From AAA044-D11 sp009705075 (GTDB lineage Bacteria; Actinomycetota; Actinomycetes; Nanopelagicales; Nanopelagicaceae): a stretch of 64,000 bases of DNA. Position 1 is the first letter of the stretch. Each line of letters begins with the position of its first letter. Position numbers and translations under genes: made by a program. The notes beneath the pieces were generated by a model that did no database searches, had not been told where the DNA came from, and saw only the letters and a program-made list of their open reading frames with translations. Positions 36,063 through 45,116 of this stretch are shown here, piece by piece. The DNA is taken from contig OZ254179.1 of NCBI GenBank assembly GCA_965268675.1, forward strand, positions 372,001 through 436,000, in the 5' to 3' direction.

Positions 36063-36895
36063 GTCAAAAAGTTAAAGATGCTTCAATCCCGACAATTCCA
36101 CTTGGCGCCCGGATTCAGCGTTGGATAGGTCGCAATTTAATCCGCATCTATGCAATCTTTGCTTTCACCTATCTCTTCATCCCAGTTGCATACACCTTTG
36201 CATTCTCATTTAATGATTCCGGAAAGAGCAATCTGATTTGGAAAGGCTTTACTCTTGGAAATTGGCAGAATCCTTGTGGTGCTCCAGAGGTTTGTAGCGC
36301 ACTTGGTAACTCAATTAAAATCGGATTTCTAGCAACTTTCTTCTCAACAATTCTTGGAACGATGATTGCTTTTGCAATTGGCCGCCATAAATTTAGGGGT
36401 CGCTCCACATCGAACCTCCTGATTTTCTTGCCTATGGCAACACCTGAAATCGTTATGGGTGCTTCATTGCTCTCATTATTTTTAGTATTTAAAATCAATC
36501 CTGGATTTTGGCCAACAGTTATAGCTCATATTGTTTTCTGCATCTCCTTTGTCGTGGTCACTGTCAAAGCCCGCATTGCTAGCCTTGATCCACGCCTTGA
36601 ACAGGCAGCTATGGATTTATATGCAAATGAATTCGAAACCTTTAGAAGAGTGACTTTGCCACTAGTAGCACCAGGAATCGCTGGCGCTGCACTTCTTGCA
36701 TTTAGCCTCTCTTTTGATGATTTCATCATCACAAACTTCAACTCCGGAACGCTGACAACATTTCCGAAATTTATCTATGTATCAGCTGCACGAGGAATTC
36801 CAGCACAAGCGAATGTAATTGGATCAGCGATGTTCTTCCTCGCTTTAACAATTGTTATCGTGGGGCAACTAGTAAACCGCCGGAAGGTGCGCTAA
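36059..36895 (+). CDS. potC: Polyamine ABC transporter permease, PotC type
   Basis: Second permease subunit, 278 residues, with six likely helices and the EAA motif LEQAAMDLYANEFETFRRVTL region near residue 185. The hydrophilic N-terminus of about 30 residues precedes the first helix. The LSFDDFIITNFNSG segment is typical of PotC. It is the last gene of the transporter operon; the following 130 nt are unusually GC-rich and structured. Confidence 0.92.
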   Translation: MSQKVKDASIPTIPLGARIQRWIGRNLIRIYAIFAFTYLFIPVAYTFAFSFNDSGKSNLIWKGFTLGNWQNPCGAPEVCSALGNSIKIGFLATFFSTILGTMIAFAIGRHKFRGRSTSNLLIFLPMATPEIVMGASLLSLFLVFKINPGFWPTVIAHIVFCISFVVVTVKARIASLDPRLEQAAMDLYANEFETFRRVTLPLVAPGIAGAALLAFSLSFDDFIITNFNSGTLTTFPKFIYVSAARGIPAQANVIGSAMFFLALTIVIVGQLVNRRKVR

Positions 36896-36910
36896 ACTTT
36901 TAACGTTTCC

Positions 36911-37020
36911 ATGGTGAACAACAGAACTGCTAGTAGTTCTGCGTCATGGGGTAGGACTCCGGAGGACCCGGGCCAACTTTAAGTAGTGATTGAAGGGGTG
37001 ATCCCGGTTTCGGCCGGATT
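36911..37020 (+). promoter_or_regulatory. Unassigned structured leader before the amine oxidoreductase gene
   Basis: Between potC and the FAD enzyme lies a GC-rich block unlike the AT-leaning surroundings. It holds a 7-bp hairpin (36922-36928 with 36935-36941), the palindromes CTCCGGAG (36957-36964) and CCCGGG (36967-36972), a second CCCGG at 37003-37007, and TCCGG (36958-36962) complementary to CCGGA (37014-37018) just before the start codon. Competing pairings are possible, as in a riboswitch expression platform. A 23-codon frame (36911-36982) also runs through it. I could not match it to a known riboswitch class. Confidence 0.4.
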
Positions 37021-37025
37021 ACGCG

Positions 37026-38438
37026 ATGGCAAACATCGACTCTTCCTATTTACAACATCTCTCACACATGCAACCTCAGTTGTATTGGCTTGATGCTGAC
37101 CCCTTAGAACCTCAACCACACCCAACGCTTATTGGTGAAACGACGACTGACTTATGCATCGTCGGTGCCGGCTATACCGGACTTTGGACTGCGCTACTTG
37201 CGAAAGAAGCTAATCCAGAACGCGATGTAATTGTTATTGAGCAACTAGAAACTGGCGCTGGTGCATCAGGGCGTAATGGTGGGTTCTGTAGTTACTCCTT
37301 AACTCACGGATTTATGAATGGTTACAGTCGCTTTAAAGATGAGATGGCAATTATTGAACGTCTGGGCCGCGAAAATCTTGAGGGCATCGAAGCAACAATT
37401 AAGAAGTACAAGATTGACTGTGGGTTTGAATTAACTGGCGAGATTAGCGTTGCAAATGAAGAGTGGCAACTAGAAGGTTTAATAGAAGAAGCTAACTTAC
37501 GAAATTCATTTGGCGATAGCGTGCAAGTACTGAGTAAAGAAGAGATGCAGGCTCGAGTGAATTCACCGCTCTCTGTTGGTGGACTTTGGGATCCAGATGG
37601 AACCGCTTTAGTCGATCCGGCGCGACTTGTTTGGGGCTTAGAGAAAGCCTGCATTAAAAGCGGCGTTAAAATTTATGAGAACACAAGTGCACTTCGGTTA
37701 GAGCGCACGAGCAAAGGAATTATTGTTCATACTCCTTACGGCACGGTCTATGCCCAGAAAGTTGCTCTGGCAACAAATGTTTATCGCTCACTTGTCAGAA
37801 GAGCAAAGAAATATGTAGTCCCTGTTTACGACTTTCAATTAGTAACAGAACCACTTACTCCGGCTCAGATGAAATCTATCGGCTGGAAGAATCGCGAAGG
37901 ACTTTCTGAGGCTGGTAATCAATTCCACTATTACCGCCTGACTAAAGATAATGAAATTTTATGGGGCGGATACGATGCAATCTACAATTTTCGCGGCAAG
38001 GTACGCCACGAATATGAAAGTAGCGCAGAAACTTATGCCCATCTGGCCGAGGCTTTTCATGAAACCTTTCCACAACTAGAGGGAATTAAATTCACTCATG
38101 GCTGGGGCGGTGCAATCGATACCTGCTCTCGCTTCACTCAGTTCTGGGGTAAGGCCCATCGTGGCAGAGTTGCATATGTAATGGGATACACCGGACTCGG
38201 CGTTGGGGCATCGCGTTTTGGTGCTCAAGTAATGTTGGATCTCCTTGATGGTGAAGATAATGAGCGGACCAGATTAAGTATGGTTCGAAAGAAGCCGTTG
38301 CCTTTTCCACCAGAACCATTTAAGTTTATTTTTATTCGTTTAACCCAATGGTCAATTAACAGATCAGATCAGAATCAGGGTAAGCGCAACTTGTGGCTTA
38401 AGCTCCTAGATTCACTTGGTCTTGGCTTCGACTCTTAA
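37026..38438 (+). CDS. FAD-dependent amine oxidoreductase, probably gamma-glutamylputrescine oxidase-like
   Basis: DAO-family flavoenzyme of 470 residues. The dinucleotide motif is G47-A-G49-Y-T-G52 and the FAD-contact segment GAGASGRNGGFCSYS follows. The sequence resembles PuuB-type enzymes that oxidise gamma-glutamylputrescine or free polyamines to an aldehyde. Its place between potDABC and gabT, with an aldehyde dehydrogenase four genes upstream, supports amine catabolism. No gamma-glutamylputrescine synthetase is in the window, so whether the substrate is glutamylated is open. The last residues end one base from the convergent gabT gene. Confidence 0.85.
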   Translation: MANIDSSYLQHLSHMQPQLYWLDADPLEPQPHPTLIGETTTDLCIVGAGYTGLWTALLAKEANPERDVIVIEQLETGAGASGRNGGFCSYSLTHGFMNGYSRFKDEMAIIERLGRENLEGIEATIKKYKIDCGFELTGEISVANEEWQLEGLIEEANLRNSFGDSVQVLSKEEMQARVNSPLSVGGLWDPDGTALVDPARLVWGLEKACIKSGVKIYENTSALRLERTSKGIIVHTPYGTVYAQKVALATNVYRSLVRRAKKYVVPVYDFQLVTEPLTPAQMKSIGWKNREGLSEAGNQFHYYRLTKDNEILWGGYDAIYNFRGKVRHEYESSAETYAHLAEAFHETFPQLEGIKFTHGWGGAIDTCSRFTQFWGKAHRGRVAYVMGYTGLGVGASRFGAQVMLDLLDGEDNERTRLSMVRKKPLPFPPEPFKFIFIRLTQWSINRSDQNQGKRNLWLKLLDSLGLGFDS

Positions 38439-38439
38439 A

Positions 38440-39780
38440 TTACAGGCTGGCGAAGGCCTCATCGATTATTCCAAGAGCTTGCTTCAATAAGTGCTCTGGC
38501 ATAACGAGTGGTGGAAGCAAGCGAATCACGTTGGAATAAGTACCGGCGCTAAGTATTAGAACGCCTTTCTGTTGGCAATACTTTATTACCGCGCTCATTG
38601 CTTCGTTATTTGGCTCGATTGTTCCAGGCTTTACTAATTCGATTGCCTGCATAGCGCCAGTGCCTCGAACTTCTCCAATCACTGGATATTTCTTAGCCAT
38701 CGCATTCAATGCATCAACCATAATCTTGCCAATTACATTTGCACGATCTACTAACTTTTCTTCTTCAATTGTTGCAAGAGCGCCAAGTGCTGCGGCGCAA
38801 GCAACCGGGTTGCCACCAAATGTTCCACCAAGTCCGCTGGCATGAACGGAATCAAGCATCTCTGCGCGACCAGTAACACCAGCAAGCGGGAAACCGCCTG
38901 CAATTCCTTTTGCGGTGGTAATTAAATCTGCATCAACGTTCTCATGTTCAACTGCAAACATCTTGCCTGTGCGGCCAAAGCCAGTTTGAACTTCATCAGC
39001 AACAAATACGATGCCATTATCTTTAGCAAATTTAGCAAGCCCAGGTAAGAAACCCTTTGGCGGAACGATAAAGCCACCTTCACCTTGAATTGGCTCGATA
39101 ACAATTGCCGCAACATTCTTGGCGCCAATTTCTTTCTCAATTTTATGGGTAACAACATCTAGTGTTTCCGTTGCACAGGTCGCGGCATCACCATTAAATC
39201 TAAATGGATAAGCCATTGGCATGCGATAGATCTCACTTGCAAAAGGCCCAAAGCCTTCTTTGTAAGGCATGTTCTTGGCAGTCATTGCCATAGTTAGATT
39301 TGTGCGACCGTGATAGCCATGTTCAAAGACAACAACTGCTTGGCGCTTGGTATATGCGCGGGCAATTTTGATCGCATTTTCAACGGCTTCAGCACCTGAG
39401 TTAAGTAGAACAGATTTCTTCTTATGATTTCCTGGAGTAATTCTGTTAAGCGTCTCACATACTTCGATATAGCCAAGATATGGCGCAATCATGAAGCAAG
39501 TATGGGTAAAGGCTTTAACTTGGTTAATGACATTTTCGACTACACGATCTGCACTGTTGCCAACATTTACTACCGCGATACCAGCGCCCATATCGATGAT
39601 TGAGTTTCCATCAACATCGACAATTACTCCGCCACCAGCTTTTTCGACTACAACCGGAATTGCCATTCCAAGTGATGCTGATACTGCTTCATTTCTCCGC
39701 TTGATAATTTCCTGAGACTTTGGACCCGGGATTGCTGTTACAAGGCGAAGTTCTTGCGGGATATTTGGACCGGTTGTCAT
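38440..39780 (-). CDS. gabT: 4-aminobutyrate aminotransferase
   Basis: Class III PLP transaminase that moves the GABA amino group to 2-oxoglutarate, giving succinate semialdehyde. The product is 446 residues with D262 (ADEVQTGFGR) and the PLP lysine K291 (TTAKGIAGGFPLAG). The GAGIAVVNVGNSADRV start of the large domain and IEPIQGEGGF are typical of GabT. It completes the pathway suggested by the genes before it, from imported polyamine through 4-aminobutyraldehyde and GABA. It is read on the opposite strand from its own promoter, so it may be controlled separately. Confidence 0.92.
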   Translation of the reverse strand: MTTGPNIPQELRLVTAIPGPKSQEIIKRRNEAVSASLGMAIPVVVEKAGGGVIVDVDGNSIIDMGAGIAVVNVGNSADRVVENVINQVKAFTHTCFMIAPYLGYIEVCETLNRITPGNHKKKSVLLNSGAEAVENAIKIARAYTKRQAVVVFEHGYHGRTNLTMAMTAKNMPYKEGFGPFASEIYRMPMAYPFRFNGDAATCATETLDVVTHKIEKEIGAKNVAAIVIEPIQGEGGFIVPPKGFLPGLAKFAKDNGIVFVADEVQTGFGRTGKMFAVEHENVDADLITTAKGIAGGFPLAGVTGRAEMLDSVHASGLGGTFGGNPVACAAALGALATIEEEKLVDRANVIGKIMVDALNAMAKKYPVIGEVRGTGAMQAIELVKPGTIEPNNEAMSAVIKYCQQKGVLILSAGTYSNVIRLLPPLVMPEHLLKQALGIIDEAFASL

Positions 39781-39792
39781 AGGCGCAGTCTA
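39778..39792 (-). promoter_or_regulatory. Leaderless-type -10 element of gabT
   Basis: On the minus strand TAGACT (39792-39787) is followed by GCGCCT and then the gabT ATG (39780-39778). This is the same 6-nt spacing as for the plus-strand leaderless candidates. Confidence 0.5.
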
Positions 39793-39810
39793 TCTGAGGC
39801 ATAACTTTTG

Positions 39811-39837
39811 CCTATTCTTACTTAGAATAGGGGAGTG
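39811..39837 (+). promoter_or_regulatory. dxr leaderless promoter with overlapping dyad
   Basis: TAGAAT (39823-39828) lies 6 nt before the GTG start of dxr. A perfect 8-bp dyad, CCTATTCT-TACTT-AGAATAGG (39811-39831), covers the -10. If the transcript starts at the GTG the dyad is not in the RNA, so a protein-binding operator is more likely than a hairpin. Confidence 0.5.
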
Positions 39838-40983
39838 TCCTCACCCATTGATTTAGTGATTCTTGGTTCAACGGGATCTATCGGGGTTCAGGCGCTTGAA
39901 ATTGTTGAAGCTAACCCAGAAAAATTCCGAGTAATCGGTTTGGCATCAGGCTCTAAAAATATCGAACTCTTAGCTGAACAAGCCAAGAAGTTCTCGGTTC
40001 CCGTTGTTGGCACTACGGGGGATAGAAAAAGTTTAATTTCACGGCTCGGAAATACCCAAGTAATCGATGGCCCTACCGCCGCCTCTGAAATTGCAGCAAT
40101 TGCCTGCGACATAGTTTTGAATGGAATAACCGGATCAATCGGACTGGGGCCAACACTGGCGGCTCTAGGTGTTGGGAATAAAGTTGCGCTCGCAAATAAA
40201 GAATCCCTTGTTGCTGGTGGCGATTTAGTGATGGCCTTTGGAAGAGATCGAATTATTCCTGTTGATTCTGAACACTCTGCTTTGTATCAATGTTTCTTAA
40301 GTGGCAAAGCAACTGAGGTGAAACAAGTTATCTTGACTGCAAGTGGTGGACCATTTAGAGACCGAAGTGATCTTTCAGATATCACCGTAGCCGATGCGCT
40401 AAATCATCCAACTTGGTCAATGGGGCCGGTTGTAACTATTAATTCGGCAACGCTAATGAATAAAGGGTTAGAAATTATCGAAGCGCATTACCTTTTTGAT
40501 CTACCTTATTCAAAGATTAGCGCTGTAATTCATCCGCAATCTGTCGTTCATTCCATGGTCGAATTTATCGATGGCTCAACTATTGCGCAGGCAAGTCCAC
40601 CAAATATGAAGGGGCCGATTGCATATGCAATTTCGGGTACAAATCGAATTCCAAAAGCGACCACACCAATTGATTGGAGTAAGAGCCACTCCTGGGATTT
40701 TGCACCAATAGATAGCGCTAAATTTCCGGCTGTCGATCTGGCTCGCAGATGTGGTGAACTCGGTGGGGGATTGCCAGCAATCTTTAATGCTGCAAATGAA
40801 GTAGCGGTGGATGCATTCTTAAACGGTTTAATATCATTCGCTCAGATAGTAGATATTGTTGATGCAACAGTTCAGAAATTGGGCGGTAATTCACCTGTGA
40901 CAATAAGATCGCTCTCTGATGTCAGTGCTATCGAGGAAGATTCCAGAGTTGTGGCCAGCCAAATAGTTCAGGAGCGTAAGTGA
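39835..40983 (+). CDS. dxr: 1-deoxy-D-xylulose 5-phosphate reductoisomerase
   Basis: Second enzyme of the MEP isoprenoid pathway, forming MEP with NADPH. Features are GSTGSIGVQALEI (nucleotide site), VALANKESLVAGG and the metal site D144-S-E146-H in PVDSEHSALYQC. The length is 382 residues. The start is GTG 39835. The stop overlaps the GTG of the M50 protease gene as GTGA. ispG, a later MEP step, is two genes downstream. Confidence 0.95.
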   Translation: MSSPIDLVILGSTGSIGVQALEIVEANPEKFRVIGLASGSKNIELLAEQAKKFSVPVVGTTGDRKSLISRLGNTQVIDGPTAASEIAAIACDIVLNGITGSIGLGPTLAALGVGNKVALANKESLVAGGDLVMAFGRDRIIPVDSEHSALYQCFLSGKATEVKQVILTASGGPFRDRSDLSDITVADALNHPTWSMGPVVTINSATLMNKGLEIIEAHYLFDLPYSKISAVIHPQSVVHSMVEFIDGSTIAQASPPNMKGPIAYAISGTNRIPKATTPIDWSKSHSWDFAPIDSAKFPAVDLARRCGELGGGLPAIFNAANEVAVDAFLNGLISFAQIVDIVDATVQKLGGNSPVTIRSLSDVSAIEEDSRVVASQIVQERK

Positions 40984-42197
40984 ATTTTCCAGGTTTAGGT
41001 ATTCTCGGTGTAGTTGCCTTTGTTGTTGCACTTCTCTTCTCTGTAATGGTTCATGAAGCGGGCCACTATTTAACGGCGAAGAAATTTCACATGCGAGTCA
41101 CTGAATTCTTTCTCGGGTTCGGTAAGCGGATCTGGTCGTTCCAGAGAGGCGAGACTGAATTCGGCTTAAAAGCAATCCCAGCCGGTGGTTACTGTCGTAT
41201 TTCTGGGATGTCAGTAAATGAAGAACTTCCGGAGGAAGATAAACATCGCGCCTTCTATTTAGCCTCAGTCCCAAAGCGTTTAATTGTTCTTGGCGCTGGT
41301 TCATTCCTCCACTTTGTTCTTGGCTTTTTAATCCTCGTAGTTCTGTTGGCTGGAGTTGGAGTTACTACGGTAACCAACACAGTTGGTGAAGTTGTCCCGT
41401 GCGTCGTAGATAGTGCGAGTGGTGGTTCGGATGGTAAATGCACACCAACTTCTAAAGCTTCACCAGCGAAAATTGCTGGCTTGCAGGCTAATGATCAGAT
41501 TATTGAAATAAATGGCGCCAAGTATGAGAACTGGTTTGATTACACGACTAAAATTCGGGCCTCTGCAAATAAAGAGTTAACGTTAACTGTTCTGCGTAAC
41601 GGTGAAAGAATCTCACTACCAATTACTCCAGCGGCTCGTTTGTTAGACGGCAAAGAGATTGGCTATCTTGGGGTTATAAATAAGATTGGAACCCGCAAGG
41701 ATGGATCGTTTAAGGCGATTGAAAATAGCGCCCGCCTTACTAAAGATCTATTGAATAACAGCGTTACTTCGCTGTTTTCACTTCCAACAAAGATTCCAGC
41801 GCTAGTACGTCAAACTTTTGGTAGCGAGGCTCGAGATGCGCAAGGGTTGGTCGGCGTTGTCGGAGTTGCCCGTGTTAGTGCCCAAACAGCGAGCGATCCA
41901 AAGTTAAAATCTCGAGAGAAGATCGCCTCCTTCTTGTTGATTATTGCCAGCCTTAATATCTTCGTCGGCGTCTTTAATCTGCTCCCACTTTTGCCGCTCG
42001 ATGGCGGTCATATGGCGGTGGCCATTGTTGATGGTGCTCGTCGACTTAACGCTCGACGACGAAAAGTTGGACCACCGGCACCGATAGATGTTGAAAAATT
42101 GCTCCCAATTACCTTGGCAGTTTTTGCAATTTTGGCAGTCCTATCACTTCTCTTGCTAGCCGCCGATATATTCAATCCAATAAATATCAATCAATAA
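40980..42197 (+). CDS. Site-2-type intramembrane zinc metalloprotease (M50, RseP/Rip1 family)
   Basis: Polytopic membrane protease of 405 residues that cleaves regulators within the membrane. The zinc motif H25-E-A-G-H29 is in the first helix, a PDZ domain occupies about residues 150-220 (SPAKIAGLQANDQIIEING), and the second metal motif is in NLLPLLPLDGGH. The order dxr, protease, ispG matches dxr-rip1-gcpE in Mycobacterium tuberculosis, so it is the likely Rip1 counterpart, controlling anti-sigma factors or cleared membrane peptides. Substrates here are unknown. Start GTG 40980 overlaps dxr. Confidence 0.92.
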   Translation: MNFPGLGILGVVAFVVALLFSVMVHEAGHYLTAKKFHMRVTEFFLGFGKRIWSFQRGETEFGLKAIPAGGYCRISGMSVNEELPEEDKHRAFYLASVPKRLIVLGAGSFLHFVLGFLILVVLLAGVGVTTVTNTVGEVVPCVVDSASGGSDGKCTPTSKASPAKIAGLQANDQIIEINGAKYENWFDYTTKIRASANKELTLTVLRNGERISLPITPAARLLDGKEIGYLGVINKIGTRKDGSFKAIENSARLTKDLLNNSVTSLFSLPTKIPALVRQTFGSEARDAQGLVGVVGVARVSAQTASDPKLKSREKIASFLLIIASLNIFVGVFNLLPLLPLDGGHMAVAIVDGARRLNARRRKVGPPAPIDVEKLLPITLAVFAILAVLSLLLLAADIFNPININQ

Positions 42198-42199
42198 TC

Positions 42200-42214
42200 T
42201 AGGATGCAACCATG
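42200..42214 (+). promoter_or_regulatory. Leaderless-type -10 element of ispG
   Basis: TAGGAT (42200-42205), 6 nt, then ATG at 42212. The element starts three bases after the protease stop codon, so ispG can be transcribed separately from dxr. Confidence 0.55.
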
Positions 42215-43363
42215 GTAAATCTCGGAATGCCAAGCGCTCCACCACCAACTTTGGCGCCTCGTCGCAAGAGCAAACAGCTCAAAGTCGGAAGTGTGTTAGT
42301 TGGAGGAGATGCACCTGTAAGCGTGCAGTCAATGTGTACGACTCTTACATCTGATGTGAATGCAACGCTGCAACAAATTGCTGAACTAACAGCATCTGGG
42401 TGCCAAATAGTTCGAGTCGCCGTTCCTAGTCAAGATGATGCTGATGCGTTGGCGCAGATTGCAAAGAAATCACAGATCCCAGTGATTGCTGATATTCATT
42501 TTCAACCAAAATATATTTTTGCGGCAATTGATGCCGGATGCGCAGCCGTTCGAGTAAATCCTGGCAACATTAAGCAATTTGATGACAAAGTAAAAGAGGT
42601 AGCAAAAGCTGCTGGGGCTGCTGGAATTCCGATTCGCATCGGCGTAAATGCTGGCTCGCTTGATCCAAGACTTCTTGCAAAATATGGAAAAGCAACGCCG
42701 GAAGCGCTGGCCGAATCTGCACTTTGGGAAGCATCGCTATTTGAAGAGCATGGATTTAGTGACATCAAAATTTCAGTTAAGCATCATGATCCGGTAACAA
42801 TGGTTCAGGCTTATCGCTTACTTGCAAGCAAATGTGATTACCCACTCCACCTCGGCGTTACTGAAGCCGGACCTATTTTCCAAGGAACAATTAAATCTGC
42901 AACTGCATTTGGAATTCTTTTGGCGGAGGGCATTGGCGACACAATTCGTGTCTCACTCTCTGCGCCACCGGTTGAAGAAGTAAAAGTTGGAATTTCAATT
43001 CTTGAATCGCTAAATCTTCGTCAACGCAAGTTAGAGATTGTTTCCTGTCCATCTTGTGGCCGTGCCCAAGTAGATGTTTATACCTTGGCCGAGAAAGTTC
43101 AAGCCGGCTTGCAAGGAATGACGGTCCCACTTCGCGTGGCTGTAATGGGCTGCGTAGTTAACGGTCCGGGTGAAGCGCGAGAAGCAGATCTTGGGGTTGC
43201 ATCAGGAAATGGAAAGGGACAGATTTTTGTTAAGGGCCAAGTAATCAAAACTGTTCCAGAGAGCCAGATTGTTGAAACCCTCATCGAGGAAGCAATGAGA
43301 TTAGCCGATGAAATGGAAGCTGCAGGCGTTGAAAGCGGAACGCCAACCGTAACTACTAAATAA
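42212..43363 (+). CDS. ispG: 4-hydroxy-3-methylbut-2-en-1-yl diphosphate synthase
   Basis: [4Fe-4S] enzyme of the MEP pathway that forms HMBPP. The cluster ligands are C279 and C282 (SCPSCGRAQVD) and C314 (GCVVNGPGEA). The N-terminal TIM-barrel part contains VQSMCTTLTSDV and VADIHFQPKY. The length of 383 residues matches the bacterial two-domain form. proS follows after 18 nt. Confidence 0.96.
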   Translation: MVNLGMPSAPPPTLAPRRKSKQLKVGSVLVGGDAPVSVQSMCTTLTSDVNATLQQIAELTASGCQIVRVAVPSQDDADALAQIAKKSQIPVIADIHFQPKYIFAAIDAGCAAVRVNPGNIKQFDDKVKEVAKAAGAAGIPIRIGVNAGSLDPRLLAKYGKATPEALAESALWEASLFEEHGFSDIKISVKHHDPVTMVQAYRLLASKCDYPLHLGVTEAGPIFQGTIKSATAFGILLAEGIGDTIRVSLSAPPVEEVKVGISILESLNLRQRKLEIVSCPSCGRAQVDVYTLAEKVQAGLQGMTVPLRVAVMGCVVNGPGEAREADLGVASGNGKGQIFVKGQVIKTVPESQIVETLIEEAMRLADEMEAAGVESGTPTVTTK

Positions 43364-43381
43364 ATTCGGTAAGGTAAGCCC

Positions 43382-45112
43382 ATGTTAAAAATGTCTACCT
43401 TGCTGCTGCGCACCCTTCGTGATGATCCAGCAGATGCTGAGGTAGCAAGCCATCGCCTCTTAGTTCGCGCTGGATATGTGCGTCGTATTGCCGCCGGTGT
43501 TTACTCGTGGTTGCCTCTTGGCTACATCACATATCGAAATATCGAACGCGTCATTCGTGAAGAGATGGATGCTGCAGGGTTTCAGGAAGTTCACTTTCCA
43601 GCGCTCTTGCCTCGCGAGCCATATGAAAAAACAAATCGTTGGGAAGAGTACGGCTCCGATCTCTTTAGATTGAAAGATCGCAGAGGAAATGATTATTTGC
43701 TGGGTCCTACCCATGAAGAGATGTTTACGCTTATGGTCAAAGGCGAATACTCCTCATACAAAGATCTGCCGCTTTCGATCTACCAAATCCAAACAAAATT
43801 CCGCGATGAGACCAGACCACGCAGTGGAATTATTCGCGGCCGGGAATTTGTAATGAAAGATTCTTACTCATTCGATATTGATGATGCCGGCTTGATTGCT
43901 TCTTACAATAAACATCGCGAAGCCTATGTAAAGACCTTTGATCGCCTTGGACTTAAATACAACATAGTTTCAGCAGTATCTGGCGCAATGGGTGGCTCTG
44001 GCTCTGAAGAGTTCTTGGCGCCTTGCGAAACTGGCGAGGATACTTATGTGCTCTGTAACAAATGTGGATATGCCGCAAATGTTGAAGCAATGGTTACGAA
44101 AGTTGCACCTTATTCTGGTGCAGCCCCGGCAGCAATGGATGAATTCGATTCACCAAATACCCCAACTATTGATTCACTCGTTGACTTATTAAATTCAAAA
44201 TTTGGTCCAGGACATAAAGCTTCAGATACCTTAAAGAATGTACTTTTGATGGCTGATGAGAAAGCGATTTCAGTCTTAGTTCCTGGCGATCGAGAAGTCG
44301 ATCTAAAGCGCTTGCAAGCAAATTTGCCAGGCGTGCAAGAGTTAAGATTATTTGAAGATGGTGACTTCGCAAAATATCCAGCGCTAGTAAAAGGATATGT
44401 CGGACCGCAAGATGCGAAGAAACTTGGCGTTACGGTTTATGCCGATCCAAGAATTGTTCCTGGCTCACATTGGATAACCGGGGCTAATAAGAAAGATACT
44501 CATGTTCGCTTTGTAACCAATGGTCGCGACTTTGAAGTAGAAAAATATCTAGAAGCGGCTGAAGTACGGGCAGGGGATATGTGTCCAAAATGTGAAACCC
44601 CGGTCGTAATCGATCGCGCAATTGAAATTGGCCATATCTTCCAACTCGGACGCAAATATGCTCAAGCCCTTGATTTAACAGTGTTAGATCAGAATGGAAA
44701 ATCTCAAGTTGTAACAATGGGCTCATATGGAATTGGTGTATCGCGCGCTGTTGCTGCAATTGCTGAGCAGACATATGATGAGATTGGGCTTAATTGGCCT
44801 CGCGAAATTGCACCTGCTGATATTCATATTGTTGCTACAGGCAAAGAGGATGAAGTATTTAAAGCAGCGCTCACCTTGGCAGAAGATTTAGAAGAGAAGG
44901 GCTTGCGTGTCATGTTTGATGATCGCCGCGAGGCAAGTGCTGGAGTGAAATTCAAAGATGCTGAACTAATTGGCATCCCATTTATTGTTATTGTCGGCAA
45001 AGCCCTTTCAGAAGGAAAAGTTGAATTCCGAACCCGTAGCTCTGGTGAAAAAACTGAAATTGAATTACTAAAGGCCGTAACAGAAATAACCTCGAAGGTT
45101 CTTAATTCATAA
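43382..45112 (+). CDS. proS: Prolyl-tRNA synthetase, bacterial type
   Basis: Class II synthetase charging tRNA(Pro). The start (LLLRTLRDDPADAEVASHRLLVRAG in full span) and the motif 2 region RPRSGIIRGREFVMKDSYSF are diagnostic. An editing INS domain lies between motifs 2 and 3 (about residues 220-400), so mischarged Ala-tRNA(Pro) can be cleared in cis. The C-terminal anticodon-binding domain ends the 576-residue protein. ATG 43382 follows GGTAAGG; ATG 43391 is a weaker alternative. Confidence 0.96.
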   Translation: MLKMSTLLLRTLRDDPADAEVASHRLLVRAGYVRRIAAGVYSWLPLGYITYRNIERVIREEMDAAGFQEVHFPALLPREPYEKTNRWEEYGSDLFRLKDRRGNDYLLGPTHEEMFTLMVKGEYSSYKDLPLSIYQIQTKFRDETRPRSGIIRGREFVMKDSYSFDIDDAGLIASYNKHREAYVKTFDRLGLKYNIVSAVSGAMGGSGSEEFLAPCETGEDTYVLCNKCGYAANVEAMVTKVAPYSGAAPAAMDEFDSPNTPTIDSLVDLLNSKFGPGHKASDTLKNVLLMADEKAISVLVPGDREVDLKRLQANLPGVQELRLFEDGDFAKYPALVKGYVGPQDAKKLGVTVYADPRIVPGSHWITGANKKDTHVRFVTNGRDFEVEKYLEAAEVRAGDMCPKCETPVVIDRAIEIGHIFQLGRKYAQALDLTVLDQNGKSQVVTMGSYGIGVSRAVAAIAEQTYDEIGLNWPREIAPADIHIVATGKEDEVFKAALTLAEDLEEKGLRVMFDDRREASAGVKFKDAELIGIPFIVIVGKALSEGKVEFRTRSSGEKTEIELLKAVTEITSKVLNS

Positions 45113-45116
45113 TTAG

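Noticed and set aside
36945..37018. Resemblance of GGGGTGATCCCGG to the core of SAM-IV-like riboswitches
   Set aside because: The order of elements is wrong: no GGCAACC-type core precedes it and the closing stems do not match, so no class is assigned.
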